NCBI RefSeq assembly: GCF_004770895.1
Contig: NZ_RQHS01000024.1
Span: 1-64,000 of the forward strand
DNA from: Leptospira dzoumogneensis
GTDB taxonomy: Bacteria > Spirochaetota > Leptospiria > Leptospirales > Leptospiraceae
DNA: 64,000 bases
Direction of reading: 5' to 3'
In this document: one piece after another, positions 25,150 to 34,851 of the stretch
Layout: each line of letters starts with the position of its first letter
Position numbering within the stretch: position 1 is the first letter of the stretch
Notes under the pieces: model-generated
Seen by the model: only the letters and a program-made list of their open reading frames with translations
Database searches by the model: none
Told to the model about the DNA's origin: nothing
Made by a program: the position numbers and the translations under genes

Positions 25150-26346
25150 ATGAATATCCTATCACATTCTACCACGAATTTTTATAAGGAGCTTCCTGAG
25201 ATTTCCCAATTTTCGGAAGTTACGGATAGCAAACATTATAGAAAGGTTCCGGACGATTGGATCGTGATCGTTACGGACATAGTCAAATCTACCGAGGCGA
25301 TCTTAGAAGGTAGATATAAGGATGTAAATATGGCCGGGGGATTGACCTTGATGGGGATCACGAATCTTCTCAAGGACATGGAGTTTCCATTCTTCTTCGG
25401 TGGAGATGGTGTGACCATTTTGCTTCCCGGTTCTAGATTGAATGAGATCCGGGATATTCTTGCGGATACAAGAGAGTTTGTTAGGGATTATTTTAAGATG
25501 GAACTTCGGATCGGGTTCGTGCCTGTCTCGGATATTTATAATGCAGGTTATAGTTTGACAATGGCTAAACTTAGGATTTCCAAATATTATACTCAGGCCG
25601 TATTAGGAGGAACCGGTGCGGCGTATGCGGAGAATAAGATCAAGGAACCGAATTCTAGGTATCTAACAGATAATTCTTATATTCCGAATATTCGCGCCGA
25701 TTTTTCAGGTTTTACTTGCAGATGGAAGGATATCCAAAGTCCGAAAGGAGAAATGGTCTCTCTTATCGTTAAGATCAATTCGGATTCAGATTCGGAAGCC
25801 GCAAAAACTTTATCCGGATTATTATCTATGATCGACTCTTTGTACGGTTCTGAAAGGGAATATCATCCTTTAAGAGAGGAAAATCTGATCATAGAACATT
25901 CTTCTTCAGGTTTAAATAATGAAGCGATTGCATCTTCTAAAGGAAATAGTATATTAAGGAAGTTGTATCTTTGGAAAATTAAATTTGAGACTTACGGGGC
26001 GGAGCTTGCGATCCGCTGGAATTTTCCTTTAAAAGTATTCCATTATAAATTAAATAAGTTAAAGAACTATCAGATCATCTCATCCGATTTTAGGAAATTC
26101 GACGGAACTTTTAAAATGGTATTTGCAACTGATACCATGGATCGAAAAAAATTAGAATCTAGTTTAGAGGAAGCGGAGAAGGCAGGCAAATTAAATTTCG
26201 GGATCCATATCTCCGATAGAGCGTTGATGACCTGTCTTTTACATGCAGGAACTGAAAGAGAAGTTCATTTTATAGACGGGGCAGGCGGCGGTTATGCTTT
26301 AGCGGCAACAGTTCTTAAGAAAAAATTGCAGCCGGTTGCTGCTTAA
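25150..26346 (+). CDS. DUF3095 family protein (adenylate/guanylate cyclase-related)
   Basis: Matches DUF3095, a family distantly related to class III nucleotide cyclases. D-W-I-V-I-V-T-D-I-V-K-S-T-E-A-I (about 37-52) resembles the first metal-binding aspartate segment (F-x-D-I-x-G/S-[S/F]-T), and F-F-F-G-G-D-G-V-T-I-L-L (about 80-91) resembles the second. Cyclase activity has not been shown for the family as far as I know. The open frame begins at TTG 25105, but ATG 25150 (M-N-I-L-S-H) is preferred. It is divergent from proline dehydrogenase. The C-terminal part (about 300-399) is a separate conserved module with H-A-G-T-E-R-E-V-H-F-I-D-G-A-G-G-G-Y-A. Confidence 0.83.
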   Translation: MNILSHSTTNFYKELPEISQFSEVTDSKHYRKVPDDWIVIVTDIVKSTEAILEGRYKDVNMAGGLTLMGITNLLKDMEFPFFFGGDGVTILLPGSRLNEIRDILADTREFVRDYFKMELRIGFVPVSDIYNAGYSLTMAKLRISKYYTQAVLGGTGAAYAENKIKEPNSRYLTDNSYIPNIRADFSGFTCRWKDIQSPKGEMVSLIVKINSDSDSEAAKTLSGLLSMIDSLYGSEREYHPLREENLIIEHSSSGLNNEAIASSKGNSILRKLYLWKIKFETYGAELAIRWNFPLKVFHYKLNKLKNYQIISSDFRKFDGTFKMVFATDTMDRKKLESSLEEAEKAGKLNFGIHISDRALMTCLLHAGTEREVHFIDGAGGGYALAATVLKKKLQPVAA

Positions 26347-26349
26347 ATT

Positions 26350-26913
26350 CTAAGGACAGCTATAACCGCTGGATTGAGTTGCAGTATTCGAAGATATTTT
26401 TGCAAACTCGGACATACTCACCAAAGTAGAGGAAAGGCTGAGTGAATACGTTCCGAAGGCATCAGCACTATTTCCCCAGTCTCTCCCTACCGCCAAAGAA
26501 TAAGGTCCTGCACTCGGGATAGAAACTGCAATTGTATCGCTGATATTTTGACCTCCACATTCTCTGTCGGTTGTAGCTCCATTGATCAGATTGGTTCCAT
26601 TTAAAGTGGATCCGGAATATAAAGCCAATCGTACAACCGAATCGCCGGTTATGGAGCTCACTGAGATCGTTACCGTGTCCGCTTGATTTAGGTTCAAGCT
26701 GTATACGTTTTGACAGTTGATGGAAAGGGAACAATGCCAATAATCGGAACTTGCTTGGTGTGATTGAGGCGTGCTAAATACGATCTGAGAAAAACTGAGA
26801 TCCACTGCCAAACCTGGTATTGTTTTAGATGCGTCGAGCGAGATAGGCTCCGCCTTGTCACATGCAATAATTATGAAAAAGATGACAAAAGAAATGCAAA
26901 ATCGAGAGACCAT
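26350..26913 (-). CDS. Lipoprotein with a PPC-like beta-sandwich
   Basis: M-V-S-R-F-C-I-S-F-V-I-F-F-I-I-I-A-C-D is a lipoprotein signal with the lipobox I-I-A-C18. The mature about 165 residues are Ser/Thr-rich and beta-structured. The D-T-V-T-I-S-V-S-S, R-L-A-L-Y-S-G-S and G-P-Y-S-L-A-V-G-R-D segments resemble bacterial pre-peptidase C-terminal (PPC) domains, and four to five cysteines may form disulfides. No enzyme motif is present. It is convergent with the DUF3095 gene (3 bases between stops). A distinct lipoprotein at 41254-42240 has a similar-looking beta segment. Confidence 0.75.
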   Translation of the reverse strand: MVSRFCISFVIFFIIIACDKAEPISLDASKTIPGLAVDLSFSQIVFSTPQSHQASSDYWHCSLSINCQNVYSLNLNQADTVTISVSSITGDSVVRLALYSGSTLNGTNLINGATTDRECGGQNISDTIAVSIPSAGPYSLAVGRDWGNSADAFGTYSLSLSSTLVSMSEFAKISSNTATQSSGYSCP

Positions 26914-27055
26914 CGTTTTACTCCCCGACCCAATATAACAATCGAGATCGGAATAAATTTCTATAAAATCAGAAAATTCAAGGTTAGTAAATTATTTTTA
27001 TTATTTCTTCCAGGACTTTGGTTTTGGTATTCTTCACGTAAGAAGAAAGAAGTCC

Positions 27056-27096
27056 AAAAATCATCCGGCTGCGGTTGTTGATCGTAACCGGATGAT
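27056..27096 (-). terminator. Rho-independent terminator of the metal efflux operon
   Basis: ATCATCCGG (27060-27068) pairs with CCGGATGAT (27088-27096) across a 19-base loop. On the minus strand the stem is followed by TTTTT. It begins 9 bases past the RND pump stop codon. Confidence 0.75.
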
Positions 27097-27105
27097 AAGA
27101 GAGGT

Positions 27106-30100
27106 TTATTCTTTTTCTAACCAATAGTAGAATGCAGGCAGCAACACAAGGGTCAGGATGGTAGAAGAAAAAATCCCTCCGATCACTACGGTGGCCAGAG
27201 GTTTTTGGACCTCCGCTCCTAACCCTGTTCCGAATGCCATAGGAATAAATCCAAAAGAAGCGACTAATGCGGTCATGACTACAGGACGTATACGACTGAC
27301 CGCACCTTCTAATACCGCATCTCTAACATTAAGTTTACTTTCCTCTCGGATACGATCGATCGTGTATAATTTTACGAGACCGTTTAAGACTGCGATCCCG
27401 GAAAGAGCGATACATCCTACGAATGCGGATACGCTTAAGTCCATTCCTCTTAAGAATAGGAACCAGATCCCGCCTGTTAATGCAAACGGAACGCAGAAGA
27501 ATACAAGCAGAGCCTGTTTGATAGATCTGAGTCCCAAATATAAGACGATAAAGATCATGAACAATGTTGCCGGGACGATCATTGAAAGTTTTTCTTTTGC
27601 CTGGGAAAGATTTTCAATTTGTCCTCCCCAAAAAATGGAATATCCATTAGGGATCTGTAATTTAGAAACCTCGGAGATCGCTTCCTTATAAAATCCTTCC
27701 AGATCCCTTCCTCTTAAGTTTACGGAGACCGCTACGAATCTTCTGGATTTATTCCTGGAGATGGTCATCACCTTCTCCTTTTTTTGGATGGAAGCTAAAA
27801 GCCGGATAGGTACGGTTCCTCCGTCTTCCGTTCCGACATTAATATCTCCTATTTCGGATTCTCTATTCCTGAATTCTTCCGAGAGCCTGATCTTGATAGG
27901 GAATCTGACTTCTTCTTCATAAAATCCTCCTAGCTCGAAGCCGCTCATGGAACTTTCCAGAACTGAGTTGAATAGAGGTAAGGAGATATTATAATATTTA
28001 AGCTTTGTACTATCAGGGATCACGTCGATTACATTCGATTTTCTTAATGCCATGATGGGATCTAATTCCACTTCTGCGGCGCCTGGGATCTTTTCTAAGG
28101 CGTTCTTTAATTCTTCCTGGAGCCTAAGTAGAACGTTCAGATCTTTCCCCAAGATCCTCACACTTATATCCGCTCTACTCCCTTCTAGAAGCTCGTTAAA
28201 TCTGGCTTCTAAAGGCTGGCTTAAGGTCAGCTCTGATTCCGGGAATTTCTCTTTTACGGATGTTTCTATCTTATCCAAAAATTTTTCCCAGGTATTCTTT
28301 TCCAAAAGATCCGGAAGAATATCCTTCTTTAGAATGATAAATGTGTCCGCATTGAAAGGGCCCATTGGATCGTTTGCGACCGAACTGGTTCCGATCCTGG
28401 AAAATACACTTTCTACTTCTGGCATTTGCCCTAGGAAAATTTCTAATTCTTTTTGTTCTTTTAAACTTTCCTCTAATCCGATGTTCCCATTCCGAACGAT
28501 TACTAACATTAGATCTCCTTCCGTTAGTTTAGGAAGGAATACTGTCCCCATTCTGAAATAAATAAGGAGTGTAACAGCAAAGAATATTAAAGAATATACG
28601 ATGATCTTGCGGGGTTGATCCAAGATCTTAGGCAATTTTTCCGCATACCAATTTATGATCTTGCTGTCCTTCTTCTTACTATGAGCTCCTAAGTTTTTGG
28701 GTGCTAAGAAAAAGTATAGAAGGGGAGGAAGAAGGAACACTGCTAAAAATAAACTGAACCCTAATGCAAGAAGTACGGTCTCTGCCATAGGTCGGAACAT
28801 TCTTCCCGGGATCCCGTCCAGAGTGAGGATCGGAATATATACCAACATGATCACTAAGATACCAAAAGACACCGGCTTTAGGACTTCTAACGAAGAATCC
28901 AATATAACTTTTCGTTTTTCTTCTTTGTTTGTGAATTTTCCGGTCTCGAATTTGGAAAGAACGTTTTCAGTGATCACTATCGAAGCATCTACTAATAATC
29001 CAAAGTCTATCGCTCCCAAACTCATTAAGTTTGCAGAGATCCCGAAAAATCTCATACAAATAGAAGCAAGCAGCATGGAACCCGGGATGATCAACGCTAC
29101 GATCAGCGAGGCTCTTAGATTGAATAATATTAGAAAAAGTGTAAGTATGACTAAGATCGCACCTTCTCCCAGGTTTTTTAAGACCGTTTTTATGGTGGAT
29201 TGTATCAAGAAGGATCTTTCCAATAGGATCCTCACTCTTACATTTTCAGGAAGGCTTAGTTTCGAAATCGCCTTATGCAGGTCTTCGTTTACTTTATAAC
29301 TGTTTTCTCCTTTTAACATTAAGGCTGTGCCTAGTACGATCTCTTTCCCGTTGGAGCTTGCGCCTCCTAATCTTGGTGTGCCATGTTCATTCACATCCGC
29401 TATATCCGAAACTTTTACGGATGCTCCGGTAAGAGTTCTTCTAACCGAAATAGCGGAGATCTCATTTAGATTTTTCTTAAGTCCGTAGGCTCTTACTATG
29501 GAAATTTTTCCTGCATTCTCTATAAATCCGCCTCCAAAACTTTCTCCGATCGTGGAAATATCCCGGATGATCTGATCAATGGAGAGTCCCCAACGTTTCA
29601 TTCTATTCGGATCCACATCTATATGGATCTCTTTTTCGTAACCTCCGTTGGAATCCACTTCTACAATTCCAGGGACCATCGCCTTGATCTGAGGGCGGAC
29701 CACGTAATCCTGAACGGTCCTTAAGAACAAAAGTTTCTTTTCTTCAGGAAGTCTGTCCAATTCCGAATCAGGGACGGCTTCTACGGAGTAAAAGAAGATC
29801 TCTCCAAGACCGGTCGTATTCGGAACGATAGTGGGTGTAGCACCTGGAGGAAGTTTTTCCTTAGCGCTGGAAATTCTTTCCGCTACCATAGCTCTTGCCT
29901 GGTAAATATCGGTAGTTTCTTTGAAGATCAAAGATATATTAGATAAACCGAATTTAGATACGGAGCGTACATCTATCAGGTTCGGAAGTCCTAGAAGTTC
30001 CGTTTCTAACGGGAAGGTTATCACTTTCTCCACTTGTTCCGGATCCAAGGAACCGGTATTTGTTGTGATGATCACCTGGGCATTAGTGATATCCGGGACC

Positions 30101-30213
30101 GCGTCTATAGGGACTTCATTTAACGTATAAAATGAGAATATTAATAAAAACGAAACCAGTCCTACGGATAAGAATGGGTTATTTAGGCTGGTATTCAAAA
30201 GTCTGGCTAGCAT
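27106..30213 (-). CDS. Heavy-metal efflux RND pump (CzcA/CusA family)
   Basis: A 1035-residue inner-membrane proton-driven pump of the HME-RND family. TM1 is at 10-30, followed by [10 protein letters not shown], diagnostic for CzcA/CusA-type pumps. The proton-relay helix has D403-F-G-L-L-V-D409-A-S-I-V-I-T-E416-N, closer to the CzcA form (D-F-G ... D ... E) than to CusA of E. coli. Two large periplasmic loops lie between TM1-2 and TM7-8, and the second helix cluster ends in [21 protein letters not shown]. The substrate is probably Zn/Co/Ni/Cd rather than Cu, an inference. Its start overlaps the TolC gene end by 35 bases; no adaptor gene is present. Confidence 0.93.
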   Translation of the reverse strand: MLARLLNTSLNNPFLSVGLVSFLLIFSFYTLNEVPIDAVPDITNAQVIITTNTGSLDPEQVEKVITFPLETELLGLPNLIDVRSVSKFGLSNISLIFKETTDIYQARAMVAERISSAKEKLPPGATPTIVPNTTGLGEIFFYSVEAVPDSELDRLPEEKKLLFLRTVQDYVVRPQIKAMVPGIVEVDSNGGYEKEIHIDVDPNRMKRWGLSIDQIIRDISTIGESFGGGFIENAGKISIVRAYGLKKNLNEISAISVRRTLTGASVKVSDIADVNEHGTPRLGGASSNGKEIVLGTALMLKGENSYKVNEDLHKAISKLSLPENVRVRILLERSFLIQSTIKTVLKNLGEGAILVILTLFLILFNLRASLIVALIIPGSMLLASICMRFFGISANLMSLGAIDFGLLVDASIVITENVLSKFETGKFTNKEEKRKVILDSSLEVLKPVSFGILVIMLVYIPILTLDGIPGRMFRPMAETVLLALGFSLFLAVFLLPPLLYFFLAPKNLGAHSKKKDSKIINWYAEKLPKILDQPRKIIVYSLIFFAVTLLIYFRMGTVFLPKLTEGDLMLVIVRNGNIGLEESLKEQKELEIFLGQMPEVESVFSRIGTSSVANDPMGPFNADTFIILKKDILPDLLEKNTWEKFLDKIETSVKEKFPESELTLSQPLEARFNELLEGSRADISVRILGKDLNVLLRLQEELKNALEKIPGAAEVELDPIMALRKSNVIDVIPDSTKLKYYNISLPLFNSVLESSMSGFELGGFYEEEVRFPIKIRLSEEFRNRESEIGDINVGTEDGGTVPIRLLASIQKKEKVMTISRNKSRRFVAVSVNLRGRDLEGFYKEAISEVSKLQIPNGYSIFWGGQIENLSQAKEKLSMIVPATLFMIFIVLYLGLRSIKQALLVFFCVPFALTGGIWFLFLRGMDLSVSAFVGCIALSGIAVLNGLVKLYTIDRIREESKLNVRDAVLEGAVSRIRPVVMTALVASFGFIPMAFGTGLGAEVQKPLATVVIGGIFSSTILTLVLLPAFYYWLEKE

Positions 30214-31468
30214 TGCCCATTACTCCTAAAATATCTTTTTCATTCGTGATATAAAGCAGGTTCAGAAGACTTTCCAAATGTGAAATTTGAGCGTCCAGAA
30301 CCGCGTGATGTGTTTCGTGCAGCTGATTTTCCAGCTCCAGATAACTGATAAGTTGTATCCTTCCCCGCTTGAACTCCATATCCGCAAAGTTCAGATCCCT
30401 GTCGATCCGATCCAGTTGGGTTAGATCGTAAAGTTTCAGGTTCATTTTAGATTGTTCGTAATCCAAAAATGCCTGATTAAATGAAGTCTGTATTAAGTTT
30501 TCTTGATATGTTAACCTGTCCTGCTTGGACCTCATATTTGTTTCAGCGGAGGCGACTTTGTTTTGGAATTGGTCCCAAACTGGGATCCTGAACTTCAATC
30601 CGAAGTCGTAAAATCTGTTGGCAACCCCGGACTTATCTTCCCCGATCTGACTGGTGATGGAATAATCCGGATACTTTTCTAAGTTTGCCAATCTGAGTTC
30701 CGTTCTGGCCTTGTCTAATTCTCCTTTTGCGGCAAGGATGGAAGGGTTTTGTGACACAGCTTTTTTTTCCAGATCCTTGCGATCGAATTTTACTCCGGAT
30801 CGAAAATAAGGGATTTTTAGCTTAGGAACGAACTCTTGTCTTAAATATAAGTTTAAGGATTCGTAATCTTTTGCGGCTCCTAATTCCAGATCGTTAAAAT
30901 GTTTTCGTAGAGCTAAAATTTTGCTCTCTATGATGAATAGATCCGTTTTGGCTTGAGGAGTGAAGAACGGCCTGGCCTTGATGTAACTTTCTATCAAGGA
31001 AAGTCTTTTAAGCCTTTCTTTGACGTGATTCTTTTTGTCCGCCGCCACCAGGTAACGATACGCGAATTTTATGGAACTTAGACGAATAGAATTATAAGCT
31101 TCGATTTGTTGGACTTCCTTGATCTTGGAATCATTATCCACCAAAAGTTGTTTGAGTTCCTTCCTTCCCGGGAAATAAATTGGCTGCTCTATCTGCACGG
31201 CATACTCGGCTCCGGATTCGTCGGCAGCCTTTCTTTGACCGTAATCGAAATAAACGGAAGGGTTCTGAGTTTTACCTTCCTGCCTTCTTTTGTAAAAAAG
31301 GCTTTCTAAGTCGGAATGGATCGCGGTAAGTAATGGAGAATTTTTCTCCGCGATTGCCATGATGGAATTTAATTCTAATTCTTTTGTAGTATCATTCTCA
31401 GATGCCTGGGCAGGAAGGAACAATATCCAAAAAAAAGATAAAAATACTAGTACATAAGAAAAACGCAC
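30179..31468 (-). CDS. TolC/CzcC-family outer membrane efflux protein
   Basis: A 429-residue outer-membrane channel subunit. [22 protein letters not shown] is a signal peptide cleaved near A22. The rest shows the long alternating coiled helices and two internal repeats of TolC-like trimers ([11 protein letters not shown] and [11 protein letters not shown] are the paired repeat starts). It lies directly upstream of the RND pump and overlaps it by 35 bases, and 42 bases downstream of a small exported protein. The order small protein, TolC, pump resembles czc loci except that the membrane fusion protein is missing. Confidence 0.9.
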   Translation of the reverse strand: MRFSYVLVFLSFFWILFLPAQASENDTTKELELNSIMAIAEKNSPLLTAIHSDLESLFYKRRQEGKTQNPSVYFDYGQRKAADESGAEYAVQIEQPIYFPGRKELKQLLVDNDSKIKEVQQIEAYNSIRLSSIKFAYRYLVAADKKNHVKERLKRLSLIESYIKARPFFTPQAKTDLFIIESKILALRKHFNDLELGAAKDYESLNLYLRQEFVPKLKIPYFRSGVKFDRKDLEKKAVSQNPSILAAKGELDKARTELRLANLEKYPDYSITSQIGEDKSGVANRFYDFGLKFRIPVWDQFQNKVASAETNMRSKQDRLTYQENLIQTSFNQAFLDYEQSKMNLKLYDLTQLDRIDRDLNFADMEFKRGRIQLISYLELENQLHETHHAVLDAQISHLESLLNLLYITNEKDILGVMGNASQTFEYQPK

Positions 31469-31510
31469 AATAACCTCACATTATAAAAACAGAAAATTAT
31501 AATGTGAGAT

Positions 31511-31870
31511 CTAAATTAAAATTCTGACGAATGAAAGATGGGTAATTGTTTCCGAGCTGGAAAGTTTTTGGAATTCGATTTGAGAAGGGTAGAAGGAGGA
31601 AATATGGATCAGATCCTCCAAACCTATTCTAAAATGTTCAAATACTTGGACAGGAAAGGATAGAATAGAACGGGAATCCTCTATTTCTTTTTTGATAGAA
31701 ACAAGATCCCAATCGCATACAGGACCGCTGTCTCTGTTTTGATCCTGATGACAGGGAGAAGATTCGGAGGTGCCCGCTTCTATTTCGCAAAAAGGACCGC
31801 AATTAAATGCAGGCACGAGAATAGAAAGTAAGGCGCAGGCCACCAGAACTTTCAAGGATCTCGATTTCAT
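31511..31870 (-). CDS. Small exported protein at the head of the metal efflux operon
   Basis: A 119-residue protein with a signal peptide (S-L-K-V-L-V-A-C-A-L-L-S-I-L-V-P-A-F-N-C) whose F-N-C24 is an atypical lipobox. The mature part starts G-P-F-C-E-I-E-A-G and includes cysteines and histidine (S-P-C-H-Q-D-Q), possibly metal ligands. I do not recognise a family. The position just upstream of the TolC and RND genes suggests a periplasmic accessory or metal-sensing role like that proposed for small proteins of czc operons. That role is inferred from position only. Confidence 0.65.
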   Translation of the reverse strand: MKSRSLKVLVACALLSILVPAFNCGPFCEIEAGTSESSPCHQDQNRDSGPVCDWDLVSIKKEIEDSRSILSFPVQVFEHFRIGLEDLIHISSFYPSQIEFQKLSSSETITHLSFVRILI

Positions 31871-31965
31871 TCTTCCAGAGTAACAGTCGGCTCAATAAAG
31901 TAAATTGAAAAAACTAGAGACCGACCTTGGCTAAGAGAGTTGATTTATATCAGTTTCTAGAAGTT

Positions 31966-32463
31966 TTAGCGAGAACGGACCTTCTTCTTTTTTGCAGCGA
32001 CCTTACGTTTTGCGGTCGTTTTCTTAACGATACGTCTGACTGATTTTTTGCGGGCCGCTTTTTTCTTCGGAACAGTCTTCTTGGACGAAGAACCTCTGGA
32101 TTTTGTGACCTTCTTCTTCGGAGCCGTTTTCTTTTTTAAAGTAGAAGCTTTGTTTGCTTCCGCCAAAGATTTTCTGAACCAGAATATAAGATCTTCGTCA
32201 TCTTCTAAAACTTCTTCCGGTACTTCCCAATAGGAAACTCGCACAAGTTTGCCGTCTTTGCCTGCATAAGTGAATGGTGACATTCCCGCGGATTCGTACT
32301 CCGCTTGGTTGGATTGTCCCACTCTAAAATACAAGCGGTCCTTAATGACCATTGCAAAAATTTGAGATCCGGAATAGACTCCGAAACCTCCGAACATATT
32401 TTTATAGGACAAGGGACCGCAGACTTTTAATCTATCTTGGACATGTGTAAGAAAAGAACTCAT
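31966..32463 (-). CDS. TfoX N-terminal domain protein with a histone-H1-like tail
   Basis: Residues 1-100 match a TfoX/Sxy N-terminal domain (Y-K-N-M-F-G-G-F-G-V-Y, then F-A-M-V-I-K-D-R-L-Y-F-R-V, then F-T-Y-A-G-K-D-G-K-L-V-R-V-S-Y-W-E-V-P). From about 108 to 165 the chain becomes a low-complexity Lys/Arg/Ala/Pro tail (K-K-K-T-A-P-K-K-K-V repeats) like bacterial histone-H1-type tails, and should bind DNA or RNA non-specifically. TfoX proteins regulate competence in Gammaproteobacteria, but isolated N domains elsewhere have unknown roles. The TfoX C-terminal domain is absent, replaced by the tail. It sits 95 bases upstream of the efflux operon with its own probable promoter. Confidence 0.88.
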   Translation of the reverse strand: MSSFLTHVQDRLKVCGPLSYKNMFGGFGVYSGSQIFAMVIKDRLYFRVGQSNQAEYESAGMSPFTYAGKDGKLVRVSYWEVPEEVLEDDEDLIFWFRKSLAEANKASTLKKKTAPKKKVTKSRGSSSKKTVPKKKAARKKSVRRIVKKTTAKRKVAAKKKKVRSR

Positions 32464-32518
32464 AGGCAGGGGATTGTCTCTTAGTACAATAAATTGACAA
32501 GAAGAAAATCCCGCCCGA

Positions 32519-34789
32519 TCATAAAACCGCTTTTAACCGATCCAATGCCTGCCCGTTCTTCTCTAATTTTCCGAAAGAAAGAACCTGAGTGGGACAATTT
32601 ACCACGCAAGCAGAACATCTGACACATTGAACGCTATCCATCGGTTTTCCCTTATTGGCGTAATTCATCACGTCGATTCCCTGGTGGCAAACGGAAGTAC
32701 AAATATTACAAGAGATACATCTTTTTTTCTCGGAGAAGATCCTAAACTTACTGAACTTAGCATAGATATGCATGAGAGCGGAAAGCGGGCAGAACATTCT
32801 ACACCAGATCCTGCCGGAGAACATAAAATAAGCCCCGACTCCTACGACTCCTCCTAATCCTAAATCCACAATCAAATCATAATATACTTTGACTGAGTCT
32901 GCGGCGAATTCCAAAGGCCAGAAAAATTGTCCCGAACTGCCGATCAATTTAGCGACCGTGAGAATTGCAGCGATCAATAAGATCCATTGGCCTGAATGTT
33001 CTAATTTGTAGGCCAACTTTCCGTGAGGCATTCTGTTCCTGTATTCGTCACCCAAGGTTTCCGCTAAACCGCCGCAGGAGCAGATCCATCCGCAATAAGC
33101 TCCTTTTCCGAATTTATAGACCAGATAAGGGATTAATCCGAAGCTCATTACAAATCCGTAAATTAGCCAGAAGGTTGTGATACCTCCGTCGTACAGAACT
33201 CCCATATTCAAAGGCCAGGCTAGAATAAATCCATACGCTTTCCAATAAGCCCCGTCAGGAAAAACTTGGGTAAGTAAAAACCCGTTAGAAGGTCCTAATA
33301 ATCCTTTATCTCCCAGGAAAGGAAGAATGATCTCGGGTAATAGAAAAAGCGGGAAGATCTGAATTAATATCAGAGTAGTCGTTTGTAATTTTATATACTG
33401 AGTCGGCCTGACCCACATTCTTCTGAGCCCGAAAAATAATATGGTCGTGGAATATAGAACGGTATAATGAAATCCCGGATATTTTCCGAATAAATAAAAT
33501 CCTAAGTATTTTGCACTTAGATACACGGAAGAGAAGTAAACTGCAGCGGAAAGTAAATAAAGATTTTTGAATGTTCTCCATCTCCAGGAAAAGAAAGTAT
33601 CCTTGGAGAATACGAATCGAATGGAAGAAAATGCAAATACGGTCCCGGAACCTAATGCTACCCAGGAATACCAATCAGAAGCGTAAAAGGAAGCCTTGCC
33701 GAAATATAAAAATAATGCGAATGAGAATAAGGAAACAAATCCGAGGACTTCTTTAGAATTGAATGAGCTTCTGATCTTGATCCCAATTTTTTTTAAAAAA
33801 GAGATCGGTGCTTCCGAACCGATCAATACGAGAGAAGAATCTATCTTTTCGGTTCTTGATTTGGATACTTGTTTCAGTCGAACTTGTTTGGATTCGAATT
33901 TTTCCAAGGTCGAATTCGGTAAAAATCGGATCTTATTTTCTTGTATTGCTTTTTGGAATTTAAGTTTATTCTCTTCTTTCGGTCTGGAAATTTCGGATTC
34001 CCTATAGGATAGAGTGACGGATGAAGAAACATCTACCAAGGAAAGGGCCGCTTCTATGGCGCTGTCTCCTCCTCCTATAACCAAAGTATTTTGGCCTTGG
34101 AAGTCTTGCGGATCTATCAGTCTATGAAAAACGTTTTCCTGGTCCTCTCCCGGAATTCCTAGACGTCTGCTATCTCCCGATTTTCCGATTGCCAGTAGAA
34201 CGTAAGAAGAATTGAATTTTTTCCCTGATTCGGTTCGTATCTCAAATCCGGGCTCCGATCCTTTGGATGGAAGAATTGATTCTACCTTTTCCCCGATTTG
34301 AATAGGAAGTTTATGTTTTTTTAATACGTGTTCAAGTGACTCAAGAAGATCTTCCTTGGTAGTATCTACGATCCGGATGGGAGAATCCACTTCTAATTCG
34401 GCAGGTTCTGCAAAGATAGGCTTTCCTTTTGGATAACTTGTGATCGTATGAAAGGGCTGGTTCGCTTCTAAGATAAGAAAGTCCAGACCGTTCTTTTTCG
34501 CTTCGATCCCTGCCGCAATCCCGGAAGGTCCGGCGCCTACGATCAAAACATCTAAGTTACCTTTTGTTTTCTTTTTAGGCTTTCGAAGAATATTATGGAT
34601 CGCAGAAACACCACTCTGCACGGAATATTTTAAAAGAGGGATCCCGGTTAGATCGCCGGAGATATAAATACCGGAGATAGAACTCTCGAATTCCGGATTT
34701 ATTTCAGGATATTTTTCGGCTTCCCCTTGAGGAGCGTTGTTATTCAACCAATCAAAATACTTAGGGACAAAAGATAATAGGCCTTTCAT
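32519..34789 (-). CDS. Flavin oxidoreductase fused to a NosR/NapH-like 4Fe-4S membrane domain
   Basis: A 756-residue redox protein. Residues 35-67 contain a S-I-S-G-I-Y-I-S-G-D-L-T-G-I-P segment that resembles the C-terminal FAD motif of thioredoxin-reductase-like enzymes. The dinucleotide fold follows, with G-A-G-P-S-G at 85-90 and a second NAD(P) motif G-G-G-D-S-A-I-E-A about 155 residues later. From about 350 to 660 there are several membrane helices with a NosR/NapH-type C-G-W-I-C-S-C-G-G block. Two ferredoxin clusters close the protein: C-I-S-C-N-I-C-T-S-V-C and C-V-R-C-S-A-C-V-V-N-C-P. It probably passes electrons between NAD(P)H and a membrane acceptor; the partner is unknown. The FAD motif order suggests circular permutation. 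Confidence 0.85.
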   Translation of the reverse strand: MKGLLSFVPKYFDWLNNNAPQGEAEKYPEINPEFESSISGIYISGDLTGIPLLKYSVQSGVSAIHNILRKPKKKTKGNLDVLIVGAGPSGIAAGIEAKKNGLDFLILEANQPFHTITSYPKGKPIFAEPAELEVDSPIRIVDTTKEDLLESLEHVLKKHKLPIQIGEKVESILPSKGSEPGFEIRTESGKKFNSSYVLLAIGKSGDSRRLGIPGEDQENVFHRLIDPQDFQGQNTLVIGGGDSAIEAALSLVDVSSSVTLSYRESEISRPKEENKLKFQKAIQENKIRFLPNSTLEKFESKQVRLKQVSKSRTEKIDSSLVLIGSEAPISFLKKIGIKIRSSFNSKEVLGFVSLFSFALFLYFGKASFYASDWYSWVALGSGTVFAFSSIRFVFSKDTFFSWRWRTFKNLYLLSAAVYFSSVYLSAKYLGFYLFGKYPGFHYTVLYSTTILFFGLRRMWVRPTQYIKLQTTTLILIQIFPLFLLPEIILPFLGDKGLLGPSNGFLLTQVFPDGAYWKAYGFILAWPLNMGVLYDGGITTFWLIYGFVMSFGLIPYLVYKFGKGAYCGWICSCGGLAETLGDEYRNRMPHGKLAYKLEHSGQWILLIAAILTVAKLIGSSGQFFWPLEFAADSVKVYYDLIVDLGLGGVVGVGAYFMFSGRIWCRMFCPLSALMHIYAKFSKFRIFSEKKRCISCNICTSVCHQGIDVMNYANKGKPMDSVQCVRCSACVVNCPTQVLSFGKLEKNGQALDRLKAVL

Positions 34790-34851
34790 AACTCTTACAG
34801 ATCTAGAAATCGGCTTGCCTGCTCTGATCTAAAAAGAAAACTCCTGCTTAC

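Noticed and set aside
26980..27081. A possible small membrane protein ending in S-S-G-C-G-C (plus strand) near the efflux operon terminator.
   Set aside because: No ATG, GTG or TTG start lies near the hydrophobic part; the frame only opens far upstream inside the antisense of the lipoprotein gene, and the stop overlaps the terminator hairpin. It is probably chance.
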